NCBI RefSeq assembly: GCF_021631985.1
Contig: NZ_CP070225.1
Coordinates: forward strand, 8,990,001 to 9,054,000
Length of the DNA: 64,000 bases
Source: Sandaracinus amylolyticus
GTDB taxonomy: Bacteria; Myxococcota_A; Polyangia; Polyangiales; Sandaracinaceae
Direction: 5' to 3'
The notes under the pieces are model-generated. The model did no database searches. It was not told the DNA's origin and saw only the letters and a list, made by a program, of their open reading frames with translations. A program made the position numbers and the translations under genes. Shown one piece after another: positions 28,650 to 37,038 of the stretch (position 1 is the stretch's first letter; every line of letters begins with the position of its first letter).

Positions 28650-29690
28650 TCACTCGCGCGGCACGGGCGGCGGATTGCGCTCGGCGAATTGCTCCTGGTG
28701 CCAGTACGGATACGGGCGCGGCGTCGCGCTCGCCGCGTCGAGCTTGGCCATCTGCGCGTCGCTCAGCGACCAGCCGAGCGCGCCGAGGTTCTGTCGCAGC
28801 TGGGCCTCGTCGCGCGCGCCGATCACGATCGTGGAGACCGTCGGGCGCTGGAGCAGCCAGCGGATCGCGATCTGCGGCACGGTCCTGCCGGTCTCGCGCG
28901 CGACCTCGTCGATCGCGTCGACCACACGATAGAGGTGCTCCTCGGGGATCTGCGGGCCACCGGCGCGCGTCGCCTCGTTGCGCAGGCGGCTCGTCTCGGG
29001 GAGCGGCTGACCGCGCCGGATCTTGCCGGTGAGGCGCGCCCATCCGAGCGGGCTCCACACCACGGTGCCGACGCGCTGATCGATCGCGAGCGGCATCAGC
29101 TCCCACTCGAAGTCGCGCGCCACGAGCGAGTAGAACGCCTGCTGCGCGACGTAGCGCGCCCAGCCGTGGCGCTCGGCGATCGCGAGCGACTTCATCAGGT
29201 GCCAGCCCGAGAAGTTCGAGCAGCCGACGTAGCGGATCTTCCCGGCGCGCACGAGAGCGTCGAGCGTGCTCACCGTCTCCTCGATCGGCGTGAGCGCGTC
29301 GAAGCCGTGGAGCTGGAAGAGGTCGACGTAGTCGGTGCCGAGGCGTCGCAGCGCGGCGTCGACGCTGCGCACGAGGTGGTGGCGCGACGAGCCCACGTCG
29401 TTGGGGCCCGTGCCGTTGCGGAACGTCGCCTTCGTGGAGATGAGCACGCGATCGCGACGGCCGCGGATCGCCTGGCCGAGGATCTCCTCGGAGACGCCGC
29501 TCGAGTAGACGTCGGCGGTGTCGAACATCGTGAGCCCCGCGTCGAGGCACACGTCGACGAGCCGTGTCGCTTCGGCGACGTCGCTCTGGCCGAAGCCGCG
29601 GAAGAACTCGTTCGTGCCGCCGAACGTCCCGGTCCCGAGCGTCAGCACCGGCACCTTCAGGCCCGAGCCGCCGAGCAGTCTGTGCTCCAT
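28650..29690 (-). CDS. Aldo/keto reductase
   Basis: ATG at 29690 has AGGAGG 5 bp upstream and gives 346 residues. The catalytic tetrad is visible: Asp and Tyr in MFDTADVYSSG, Lys in VLISTKATF and His in VDLFQLHGFD. The NADPH-binding end is RPTVSTIVIGARDEAQLRQN. It resembles the YajO/Tas-type subgroup that reduces small aldehydes and ketones with NADPH. The enzyme is cytoplasmic; its physiological substrate is unknown. Confidence 0.92.
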   Translation of the reverse strand: MEHRLLGGSGLKVPVLTLGTGTFGGTNEFFRGFGQSDVAEATRLVDVCLDAGLTMFDTADVYSSGVSEEILGQAIRGRRDRVLISTKATFRNGTGPNDVGSSRHHLVRSVDAALRRLGTDYVDLFQLHGFDALTPIEETVSTLDALVRAGKIRYVGCSNFSGWHLMKSLAIAERHGWARYVAQQAFYSLVARDFEWELMPLAIDQRVGTVVWSPLGWARLTGKIRRGQPLPETSRLRNEATRAGGPQIPEEHLYRVVDAIDEVARETGRTVPQIAIRWLLQRPTVSTIVIGARDEAQLRQNLGALGWSLSDAQMAKLDAASATPRPYPYWHQEQFAERNPPPVPRE

Positions 29691-29749
29691 CCGATCCTCC
29701 TGTGGGCGGCGCATCTGGAGCCGCGAGGAGGCGACCGCAACGGCGGCGA

Positions 29750-30649
29750 TCAGAAGCGCACGATCGGCCCGTCGACCGCGGTGTGATCGCTCTGCTGCGA
29801 GCCCACCGTCGACACCAGCCCGAGCACGGCCGCGGTCACGACGAGCACGCCGACCGACACGCCGACCACCCACACCAGCGTGTCGTCACCGCCGCTGGGC
29901 TCGGTCGTCGCGACCTCGCCGGCGGGTGTGCCCGCGAAGCGCTCGGGGCTCGACGCGGTGCCGCGCGTCGCGAGGACGATGCCGCGCGGACCGAGGAGCT
30001 CGACCGCGAGCTCGAGCGTGTCGAGCGGCTCGACCGGGACCGTCACCTCGTCGCCGTGCAGCACCTGCCACCGTCCATCGCGCGCGCTGCGCGCGCTGAC
30101 GCGCACGTCCTGCACGAGCCCGTTCGGCGCATGGCGCGCATGGACGCGCACCACCGCGCGCCCGGCGGCCCGCTGCACGTCCACGTCGATCGCGAGGCCG
30201 CCACCGAGCGCGGCGCGCTCTTCGTCGAGCGCACGTCGCAGCTCGAGCGTCGCGCTCGCGGGCAGATCGCGACCCGGCTCGAGCGCTGCGAGACGGCGCA
30301 GATCGATCCGCGCCGCGTCGTGCGCGCCCAGCGCGTCGCGGAGCTCCGCGCGCAGCGCGTGGAGCGTCACCAGCTCGCCTCGCGCGCGCACCTCGTCCGA
30401 CTCCGCGTGCTCGAGACGCTCGATCGCTTCGCTCGCGCGACCGGCGCGCGCGAGCTCGATCGCCTCGGACTCCCACGCCTGCGCCGAAGCGCTCGACACG
30501 TCGCACACGAGCGCCGTCACGACCACGAGCCACACGGAGCCGAGCGCGCTCCGGGCGGGAGCGGAGCGCGATCCGTCCCTCGTGATCGCGCCCGTCGGGC
30601 ACCACGATTCGAGCGCGTCTTCGCCGATGATCGAAGTGGATCGCGTCAT
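29750..30649 (-). CDS. Exported hypothetical protein with C-terminal membrane helix
   Basis: From ATG at 30649 there are 299 residues. A hydrophobic segment (ALGSVWLVVVTALVCDVSSASAQA) looks like a signal peptide with a long leader, so the true start may be internal. A helical repeat region (AIELARAGRASEAIERLEHA) of TPR type follows, then a beta-rich domain and a C-terminal helix (LVWVVGVSVGVLVVTAAVLGLV). The same order of parts (signal, TPR-like, beta domain, terminal helices) recurs in the protein at 42257, which is paired with a Ser/Thr kinase. The function is unknown. Confidence 0.6.
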   Translation of the reverse strand: MTRSTSIIGEDALESWCPTGAITRDGSRSAPARSALGSVWLVVVTALVCDVSSASAQAWESEAIELARAGRASEAIERLEHAESDEVRARGELVTLHALRAELRDALGAHDAARIDLRRLAALEPGRDLPASATLELRRALDEERAALGGGLAIDVDVQRAAGRAVVRVHARHAPNGLVQDVRVSARSARDGRWQVLHGDEVTVPVEPLDTLELAVELLGPRGIVLATRGTASSPERFAGTPAGEVATTEPSGGDDTLVWVVGVSVGVLVVTAAVLGLVSTVGSQQSDHTAVDGPIVRF

Positions 30650-30717
30650 CGCACCGTGACGCACGTAGCGACGCTCGTGCCGAGGCATGCGCGCTGCACG
30701 AGCGTCGTCGTCGAGCG

Positions 30718-32346
30718 ATGCGCCAGCCTCTCGAGCCATCGATCCGGACGACCGTGCTCGCGGCCTTCGCGTTGCTCGGTGTGCTCGGGTGTGCGTCGCC
30801 GCGGCGCGCCACGTTCGAGATCTCGTTCGCGAGCGCGTCGCTCGCGCAGCGCGCGGTGCGCGTGTCGGTGACGGTGTCGGACGGCAGCTGCCGCGGGAGC
30901 GTGCTGCACCAGGACGCGTTCGACGTGCGCGAGCAGGGCGCGCCGATCGCGCCGCTGCCGCCGGGCACCTACGGCTTCCGCGTGCAGGTCTCCGATGCGT
31001 CGTGCGCGGTGTACGCCGAGGGATGCACGCAGATGGTGCTGCCCACGGACGACGCGCACGTCGTGGTCGTCGTCGCGGAGCGCACGTCCCAGTCGACGTG
31101 CGACCCGACGAGCTGCCGCGCCGGCGTGTGCGGCGGTCCGATCGCGCCCGGCGACGACGCGGGTGAGGTCGTGCTCGACGCGGGCATCGAGAGCGATGCC
31201 GGCGCGCGCGACGGCGGCGTGCCGCCTCCCCCGATCGACGCCGGGACCGACGCCGGTGCACCTCCGGGCGAGCTCATCCCGAGCAACATCCCGCCGACGC
31301 TGGTGTCGATCGGCGCGGCCGAGCTCGTGGTGCGCGCCTCCGACTCCGTGGTGCTGATCGACACCGACATCGGGACGATCGAGCGCCTCTCCGACGGCTC
31401 GAACCGGAGGCCTGCGGGCGCGGTGATCTCGTGGCTGCCGCAGCTCGGTGGCGCGCCCGATCTGATGATCGTCTCGCTGGGCTCGCTGCGGATCGAAGCG
31501 GGCGCGGAGCTCCGCGTGGTGGGCAGCACGGCGCTCGTGCTCGCGGTGAACGGCGCGGCGCGGATCGAAGGGCGGCTCGATGCCGACGCCGACGGCGCGG
31601 ATCCCGGGCCCGGTGGGTTCGCGGGCGGCACCGAGTCGTCGCGCGCGGGGCGTGGTCCGTGTGGAGGCGGCGCGGGGCCGAGCTCGACGGATGTCGGTGG
31701 TGGGGGCGGGGGGCACGCCGCGACGGGCGGCGAGGGGGGCGATCATGGGAGCACACGTGGTGGCGCCGCCGGAGCGCGGTGTGGTGACGACGATCTCGCG
31801 CCGCTCTCGGGGGGCAGCGGAGGGGCGGCCGGTGGCGGATCCGATGCGCCGGGCGAGGGCGGCGGAGGCGGCGGCGCGGTGCAGATCGTCGCGGATTCCA
31901 TCGTGATCGCGGCGGGCGGTGCGATCGACTGCGCGGGCGGCGGCGGGCGCGGCGGATCGCTCGACGACGGCGCGGGCGGCGGCGGCGCGGGCGGCGCGAT
32001 CCTGCTCGAGGCGCGCACCCTCGACGTGCACGGCGCGCTCGTCGCGAACGGAGGCGGCGGCGGTGCGGGCGCGGATCTCTCGCGTCGCGGCGCCGACGGC
32101 GAGCCCGGTCAGACCGCGGCGCGGGTCGCGCGAGGCGGCACCGGCAGCGGCGAGGGCGCGTCGGGCGGCGCCGGCGGCGCGAGCGGGGCGCTCACCGGCG
32201 TCGCGGGCGCCGATGCGAGCGGCAGCCTCGACAACGCCGGTGGCGGGGGTGGGGCAGGCGGCCGCCTGCGGCTGCGCGCCGCGACGATGTCGCTCGATGG
32301 CGCGGTGATCTCACCGCGTGAAGCGACCACGTTCGCGGGTCTCTGA
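30718..32346 (+). CDS. Glycine-rich surface lipoprotein
   Basis: 542 residues. The lipobox is VLAAFALLGVLGC. A ~110-residue N-terminal domain is followed by a Pro/Asp/Ala linker (DAGIESDAGARDGG) and a long Gly-rich region from about 270 (GGGGGAVQIVADSIVIAAGG and many similar turns). Alternating beta strands of the type IEGRLDADADG and LDVHGALVANGG suggest a right-handed beta helix. It is divergent from the gene at 29750. Three hairpin repeats begin 5 bp after its stop. It probably has an adhesion or matrix role, by inference only. Confidence 0.72.
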   Translation: MRQPLEPSIRTTVLAAFALLGVLGCASPRRATFEISFASASLAQRAVRVSVTVSDGSCRGSVLHQDAFDVREQGAPIAPLPPGTYGFRVQVSDASCAVYAEGCTQMVLPTDDAHVVVVVAERTSQSTCDPTSCRAGVCGGPIAPGDDAGEVVLDAGIESDAGARDGGVPPPPIDAGTDAGAPPGELIPSNIPPTLVSIGAAELVVRASDSVVLIDTDIGTIERLSDGSNRRPAGAVISWLPQLGGAPDLMIVSLGSLRIEAGAELRVVGSTALVLAVNGAARIEGRLDADADGADPGPGGFAGGTESSRAGRGPCGGGAGPSSTDVGGGGGGHAATGGEGGDHGSTRGGAAGARCGDDDLAPLSGGSGGAAGGGSDAPGEGGGGGGAVQIVADSIVIAAGGAIDCAGGGGRGGSLDDGAGGGGAGGAILLEARTLDVHGALVANGGGGGAGADLSRRGADGEPGQTAARVARGGTGSGEGASGGAGGASGALTGVAGADASGSLDNAGGGGGAGGRLRLRAATMSLDGAVISPREATTFAGL

Positions 32347-32351
32347 GCCTA

Positions 32352-32598
32352 CCGGAGTGCTCGTCCCGCGGGTCGCGTACGGGAGCGCGCGGAGCGCGCG
32401 GACGGTAGGGACCTGCGGGCGAGCCGATGCTCAACCGGAGTGCTCGTCCCGCGGGTCGCGTACGGGAGCGCGCGGAGCGCGCGGACGGTAGGGACCTGCG
32501 GGCGAGCCGATGCTCAACCGGAGTGCTCGTCCCGCGGGTCGCGTACGGGAGCGCGCGGAGCGCGCGGACGGTAGGGACCTGCGGGCGAGCCGATTTTT
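32352..32598 (+). repeat. Nested-hairpin repeat, locus B: three exact tandem copies, period 83 bp
   Basis: Copies start with CCGGAGTGCTCG at 32352, 32435 and 32518 and appear identical. The outer arms GCTCGTCCCGCGGGTC and GACCTGCGGGCGAGC pair with one bulged T and one G-T pair, and the inner hairpin is GCGCGC-GGA-GCGCGC. The last copy ends CGAGCCGATTTTT, a stem followed by a T run. It lies between two convergent genes, with its first copy 5 bp after one stop and its last copy 3 bp from the other, so it may serve as a bidirectional terminator. Confidence 0.93.
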
Positions 32599-32601
32599 CA
32601 G

Positions 32602-33219
32602 TCACTCGAGCGCGAACGATCCGTAGGTCGGCTTCCCGATCCGCCGGTACACGCTCATCACCACGCCGCTCGGGCTCGTGCTCGAGCGCACCATCGCCAG
32701 CGCGGTCGGCGCCACGCCGGGCTCGAAGAGACGACGGCCGCTCCCGAGCACGATCGGGAACTGCAGCACGTTGAGCTCGTCGATCAGATCGCTCCGCAGC
32801 AGCGTCTGCAGCAGCCCCGCGCTGCCGTGCACCTGGAGCTCGCGCGCGTACTTCTGCTTCAGCGCGGCGACCGCCTCGATCACGTCGCCCTGGATCACGC
32901 TCGAGGCGTTCCACGACGCCTCGCGCCGCGTTCGCGACGCGACGTGCTTCGGCAGCGCGTTGAGCTTCGTCGCGATCGGGTCGTTCGGGTCGGTCACCTT
33001 CGGCCAGTGTCCGGCGAACGTGTCGTAGGTGAAGCGACCGAGCAGGAACGCGTCGGCGCGCGAGAACACGTCGACGATGAACGCGCCCATCGCGTCGTCG
33101 AAGTGGGGCACCACCCAGCCGCCGTGGGTGAACCCTCCGCGCGGGTCCTCCTCGGGCCCGCCGGGTCCCTGCATCACGCCGTCGAGCGTCACGAACGTCG
33201 TCACCGTCAGCTTTCCCAT
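32602..33219 (-). CDS. RibD C-terminal / dihydrofolate-reductase-like protein
   Basis: 205 residues with the typical start KLTVTTFVTLDGVMQGPGG, the middle FLLGRFTYDTFAGHWPK, and the NADPH-side motif ELQVHGSAGLLQTLLRSDLIDEL followed by FPIVLGSGRRLFE. Members bind NADPH but most lack a proven substrate. The promoter region 33243-33271 resembles the ECF-type promoter in front of the DGPF/ECF42 cluster at 53 kb, suggesting common control. A Shine-Dalgarno-like GAGGA precedes the ATG. Confidence 0.88.
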   Translation of the reverse strand: MGKLTVTTFVTLDGVMQGPGGPEEDPRGGFTHGGWVVPHFDDAMGAFIVDVFSRADAFLLGRFTYDTFAGHWPKVTDPNDPIATKLNALPKHVASRTRREASWNASSVIQGDVIEAVAALKQKYARELQVHGSAGLLQTLLRSDLIDELNVLQFPIVLGSGRRLFEPGVAPTALAMVRSSTSPSGVVMSVYRRIGKPTYGSFALE

Positions 33220-33242
33220 CGCGTCCTCGCTTCCTCGTAGAC

Positions 33243-33271
33243 ACGACGAACGGGCGGCGCGGGATCCGACA
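33243..33271 (-). promoter_or_regulatory. ECF-type promoter candidate (TGTCGG - 17 - CGTCGT)
   Basis: On the minus strand TGTCGG (33271-33266) and CGTCGT (33248-33243) are separated by 17 bp. The A-run GCGAAAAAGATCGCGAG lies just upstream. The layout, spacing and A-run match the site at 53164-53192. Transcription would start about 15 bp before the ATG at 33219. Confidence 0.55.
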
Positions 33272-33350
33272 TCGCTCGCGATCTTTTTCGCGTCGCTTGT
33301 GTGCCCTGCTTCGGGACCAACCTCACGGGTGATTCAGCACGGAGCACTCG

Positions 33351-34310
33351 ATGCCTGAGATCGTCCTCGAGCCGGCTGCGCAGGACCTGGCGAACGCCTC
33401 CTCGAAGCCGCCGTTCCTCTACCAGCTCTCGCCGACCGACGCGCGCAAGGTGCTCGACGGCCTGCAGTCCGGCCCGCTCGACCTACCGGCGATCGACGAG
33501 CGGTGGATCACCGTGCCCGCCGACGTCGGCGACGTCCGGGTGCGCATCGTGAAGCCGAAGGGCGTGTCCGGCGCGCTGCCGGTCGTGCTCTACGTGCACG
33601 GCGGCGGCTGGGTCCTCGGCAACGCCATGACCCACGATCGACTGGTGCGCGAGATCGCGGTCGGCGTGCGCGCCGCGGTCGTGTTCGTCGAGTACACGCC
33701 CTCGCCCGAGGCGCACTATCCGGTCGCGATCGAGCAGGTCTACGCGACCGCGCGATGGATCGTGCGCGAGGGCGCGAGCGCCGGGCTCGACGCGAGCCGC
33801 ATGGCGATCGCGGGGGACTCGGTCGGCGGCAACATGACCGCGGCGGTCGCGCTGCTCGCGAAGAAGCGCGGCGACGTGCGCTTCGTGCAGCACTCGATGT
33901 ACTACCCGGTCACCGACGCCGGCATGAACACGCCGAGCTACGCGCAGTTCGCGGCCGGGCCCTTCCTCACCGCGAAGAACATGGAGTGGTTCTGGAACGC
34001 GTACGCGCCCGACGTCGCGAAGCGCTCCGAGATCACCGCGTCGCCGCTGCGCGCGAGCGCCGACGATCTGAAGGGCCTGCCCCCGGCGTTCCTGCTCGTC
34101 GACGAGGCCGACGTGCTGCGCGACGAGGGCGAGGCCTACGCCGCGAAGCTGCGCGAGGCCGGCGTGACGGTCACGACCGTGCGCTACGACGGCATCTGCC
34201 ACGACTTCATGATGCTCAACCCGCTGCGCGACACCCAGGCCGCGAAGGCCGCGACCGCGCAGGCGATCGAGGTGCTGCAGAACGCGCTCGGCACCCGCGC
34301 TCACCAGTAG
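33351..34310 (+). CDS. Alpha/beta hydrolase (hormone-sensitive-lipase type)
   Basis: 319 residues. The oxyanion motif HGGGW is at 83-87, the nucleophile motif GDSVGG at about 155, an acid in LVDEADVLRDEGEAYA and the His in DGICHDFMML. This is the bacterial HSL esterase pattern, acting on short acyl esters. There is no signal peptide. It is divergent from the reductase at 32602 and its end overlaps the ECF sigma factor gene by 10 bp. Substrate not determinable. Confidence 0.9.
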   Translation: MPEIVLEPAAQDLANASSKPPFLYQLSPTDARKVLDGLQSGPLDLPAIDERWITVPADVGDVRVRIVKPKGVSGALPVVLYVHGGGWVLGNAMTHDRLVREIAVGVRAAVVFVEYTPSPEAHYPVAIEQVYATARWIVREGASAGLDASRMAIAGDSVGGNMTAAVALLAKKRGDVRFVQHSMYYPVTDAGMNTPSYAQFAAGPFLTAKNMEWFWNAYAPDVAKRSEITASPLRASADDLKGLPPAFLLVDEADVLRDEGEAYAAKLREAGVTVTTVRYDGICHDFMMLNPLRDTQAAKAATAQAIEVLQNALGTRAHQ

Positions 34311-35278
34311 CGATAGCCGTTCACCCGGAACGGCAGGCCGAGCTCGCGACACACCTCGGCGATCACGTCGGGCGAGAAGAAGTAGTTGCGCAGCCGCGCG
34401 ATGCGGTCGCCCTCGGTCTCGACCGTCATCAGCGCGCGCACCGCCGGGCCGTCCTCGTGGTCGTACCAGAAGACGAGGATCGGCTCGCCGCGGTGGGTGC
34501 GCACCTCGCAGCGCGCGAGGCCGCCGCGATACCCCTCGAGATGCTCGGGCCGCACGCCGCCGCGCTCGTCGTAGGTGATCGGGGAGAGCGATCCCGCGAA
34601 CGATCCGGTGCGCGGATCGCGCGGCATGTCGGGGCCGTACTCGGTCACGACGCCGACGATCTCGACGATCGCTCCGTCGAGCAGGAGCGCCGCGAGGCGA
34701 TCGACGTCGCGTGCGTCGAACGCCTCCTGGAACGCGTCGAGCACGCCGGGCGCGGGCGCGCGTCCGCTCGGCTCGTCGTCGGTCGCCAGCTTGCCTCGTC
34801 CGCGATGCAGCGCTGCCTTCACCGATCCCACCGTCGTCGAGAGGGACTCCGCGATCTCCTCGAGCGAGAGATCGAGCACGTCCTTGAGGACCACCGCCGC
34901 GCGCTCCTGCGGTGCGAGCCGCACCATCAGCGCGCCCGCGGCCTCACGCATCGCGCGCGGCTCGCTCGAGTTCGACGCGACGTCGTCCTGCTCCACGCCG
35001 AGCACCTCGCGCCGCGCGCGGCGGGCCCGGTCGATCCAGAGGTTCGACGCGACGCGGAAGAGCCAGGCGCGCGGCTGCGGCACCTCGTGGAACATCGTGC
35101 CCAGCGTCACGAACGCGCGCGCGAGCGTGTCCTGCACGAGGTCCTCCGCGTCCCACGGGCTGCGGGTGAGGTGCCGGCAGTATCGATGGAGCTCGGGCCG
35201 CACCGGCTCGAACGTGTCGAGGAAGCGCTGCCACGACGTCTTCACGCCGTCGCCGAGGACCACGAGATCGTTCTTCAT
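34301..35278 (-). CDS. ECF sigma factor with C-terminal SnoaL-like domain
   Basis: 325 residues starting MKNDLVVLGDGVK. Region 2 is at about 30-95 (DAEDLVQDTLARAFVTLG) and region 4 at about 125-180 (LSLEEIAESLSTTVGSVKAALHRGR). The remaining ~130 residues form an NTF2/SnoaL-like domain (VLDAFQEAFDARDVDRLAALL onward), as in ECF41-type and related sigma factors where the extension controls activity. Its ATG overlaps the stop of the reductase at 35275 (ATGA), so the two are one operon. No anti-sigma gene is adjacent. Confidence 0.88.
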   Translation of the reverse strand: MKNDLVVLGDGVKTSWQRFLDTFEPVRPELHRYCRHLTRSPWDAEDLVQDTLARAFVTLGTMFHEVPQPRAWLFRVASNLWIDRARRARREVLGVEQDDVASNSSEPRAMREAAGALMVRLAPQERAAVVLKDVLDLSLEEIAESLSTTVGSVKAALHRGRGKLATDDEPSGRAPAPGVLDAFQEAFDARDVDRLAALLLDGAIVEIVGVVTEYGPDMPRDPRTGSFAGSLSPITYDERGGVRPEHLEGYRGGLARCEVRTHRGEPILVFWYDHEDGPAVRALMTVETEGDRIARLRNYFFSPDVIAEVCRELGLPFRVNGYRYW

Positions 35279-35868
35279 CGTCGATCGGGCTCGTAACACA
35301 GCACGACGAGCCGCTGCCCGAGCTGGGTCGTGCGCACCAGCTTCAGCCCGCGCCGCTGCTCGATGCCCTTCCACATCGGGGTCCCGCCGCCGAGCAGCAC
35401 CGGGTGCACGATCAGCCGGTACTCGTCGACGAGATCGAGCGCGCCCAGCGTCGCCACCAGGCCCGCCCCCGCCCACGCGACGATGGGCTTTCCCGGCTGC
35501 TGCTTGAGCTCGCGGATCGTCTCGCCCACCCGATCGTGCACCACGCGGGTGCTCTGCCAGTCGGCGCGCTCGAGGGTGCGCGAGAGCACGATCTTCGGCA
35601 GCGCGTTCATCTTGCGCGCGAACGCGAGATCCGCGGGCGAGCGCGGGTTGCGCTCGGCGTCGGGCCAGTAGCGGAACATCAGCTCGTAGGAGCGCCGCCC
35701 GTAGATCGCGAGCCCCACCGAGTCGATCATCTCGTCGCAGTACTGCTCGAACTGCGGATCGCCGTCGTGGAACCAGTCGAGCTCGCGATTCGGGCCCTCG
35801 ATGTAGCCGTCGAGCGAGACGATCATCGAGACGAAGAGCCGCCGGCCTGCCTGTGCTTCGGTCGTCAT
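35275..35868 (-). CDS. RibD C-terminal / dihydrofolate-reductase-like protein
   Basis: 197 residues, starting at ATG 35868 (MTTEAQAGRRLFVSMIVSLDGYI). Further family marks are LAIYGRRSYELMFRYWPD, a KIVLSRTLERADWQSTRVV stretch and AGLVATLGALDLVDEYRLIVHPVLLGGGTPM. It is the first gene of an operon with the ECF sigma factor (ATGA overlap). It is a distant relative of the protein at 32602, so the window holds two members within 3 kb. Reductase activity is inferred from the family only. Confidence 0.88.
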   Translation of the reverse strand: MTTEAQAGRRLFVSMIVSLDGYIEGPNRELDWFHDGDPQFEQYCDEMIDSVGLAIYGRRSYELMFRYWPDAERNPRSPADLAFARKMNALPKIVLSRTLERADWQSTRVVHDRVGETIRELKQQPGKPIVAWAGAGLVATLGALDLVDEYRLIVHPVLLGGGTPMWKGIEQRRGLKLVRTTQLGQRLVVLCYEPDRR

Positions 35869-35934
35869 GACCGAAGAACGAACGAGACCGGCGCGAGGAT
35901 ACGGAGCCCGGCGAAAAAAGATGGTCGCCTGCCG

Positions 35935-35977
35935 TGCTTGACAAGCAAGCGTTCCGCCGTGCAAGGAGCGCTTGTCA
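35935..35977. promoter_or_regulatory. Palindromic operator candidate upstream of the mod operon
   Basis: TGCTTGACAAGCA (35935-35947) is a perfect 13-bp palindrome. A further half site GCTTGTCA (35970-35977) repeats its arm and touches the ATG of the HTH regulator. The position suits autoregulation by that protein. AAGGAG for the gene lies between the two sites. Confidence 0.5.
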
Positions 35978-37038
35978 TGTCTCCGAACCGACTGCGCGCG
36001 CTGCGGGAGGCGCGGGGGCTCTCCCAGATCGCGCTCGCCGCGGCGGCGAGCCTCTCGCGGCAGAGCATCGGCGCGATCGAGGCGGGACGGGCGGTGCCGG
36101 GCGTCGACGTCGCGCTGCGCTTGGCGCGCGTGCTCGACACGACGGTCGAGGAGCTCTTCGGGGCCGCGCCGAGCGAGCAGACGATCTCGACCGAGCCGTG
36201 GGGCGCGACGCGTCCCGGTCGGGTCGCGCTCGCGAAGATCGGCGGGCGCTGGGTCTCGTACGCGCTGCACGGCGGCGCGCTGCGCGCGGCCGACGGGATC
36301 GCGGGCGCGCCGGCGAAGGGCCGGGTCGCCGTCGAGCCGGTGCGCCCGATCGCGGAGAGCGCGGAGAACCTGATCGTGATGGGCTGCGCCGCCGCGCTCG
36401 GCGTCCTCGCCGCGCGATCGTCGCGCGTGGTGTGGATCCCGAGCTCGAGCACCCGCGCGCTCGAGGCGCTCGCGTCGCGCCGCACCCACCTCGCGGGCGT
36501 GCACCTCGTCGACGGCCGCACCGGCGAGGCGAACGTGCCCGACGTGCGCCGCCACGCGGGCGAGGGGCGCTTCGTGCTGATCACGCTCGCGCGCTGGGAG
36601 GCGGGGCTGGTGATCGCGCCCGAGCGCGCGAAGACGATCCGCGGGCCCGGCGATCTCGGGCGCCGGGGGATCCGCATCGTCACCCGCGAGCCCGGCTCGG
36701 GCGCGCGACGCCTGCTCGATCGCGCGCTGCGCGACGCGGGGTGCGCGCCCCCGAGCTTCCAGGCGAGCGGTCACCTCGAGGTCGCGCACGCGGTCTCGCT
36801 CGGCGCCGCCGACGCCGGCATCGCGACCCGCGACGCGGCGATCGCGTACGGGCTCGACTTCGTCGCGCTCGCCGAGGAGCGCTACGACCTCGTGGTGCCG
36901 CGCGCGCTGCTCGCGGATCCGCGGGTCGAGCGCTTCTTCGACGTGATGACGGCGGGCCCCTCGCGCCGCGAGCTCGCGGCGCTGGGCTACGACGTGAGCT
37001 CGTGCGGCACGCGCGTCGCGGAGGTGAGCGCGGCATGA
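35977..37038 (+). CDS. HTH (XRE-type) regulator with periplasmic-binding-protein-like ligand domain
   Basis: 353 residues. Residues 4-57 are a Cro/CI helix-turn-helix (LRALREARGLSQIALAAAASLSRQSIGAIEAG). From about 95 the protein has a type-2 PBP-like domain (VVWIPSSSTRALEALASRRTHLAGVHLVD; REPGSGARRLLDRALRDAG), the family linked to molybdate or tungstate sensing in several bacteria. It heads an operon with an outer-membrane barrel and modABC, and its stop overlaps the next start (ATGA). It is therefore likely a one-component oxyanion sensor controlling its own operon through the upstream palindrome. Confidence 0.88.
   Translation: MSPNRLRALREARGLSQIALAAAASLSRQSIGAIEAGRAVPGVDVALRLARVLDTTVEELFGAAPSEQTISTEPWGATRPGRVALAKIGGRWVSYALHGGALRAADGIAGAPAKGRVAVEPVRPIAESAENLIVMGCAAALGVLAARSSRVVWIPSSSTRALEALASRRTHLAGVHLVDGRTGEANVPDVRRHAGEGRFVLITLARWEAGLVIAPERAKTIRGPGDLGRRGIRIVTREPGSGARRLLDRALRDAGCAPPSFQASGHLEVAHAVSLGAADAGIATRDAAIAYGLDFVALAEERYDLVVPRALLADPRVERFFDVMTAGPSRRELAALGYDVSSCGTRVAEVSAA

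Noticed and set aside
35905-35925. A-run GCGAAAAAAGATGG as part of a third ECF-type promoter
   Set aside because: No TGTCG element or CGTCGT at the right spacing follows in either direction.
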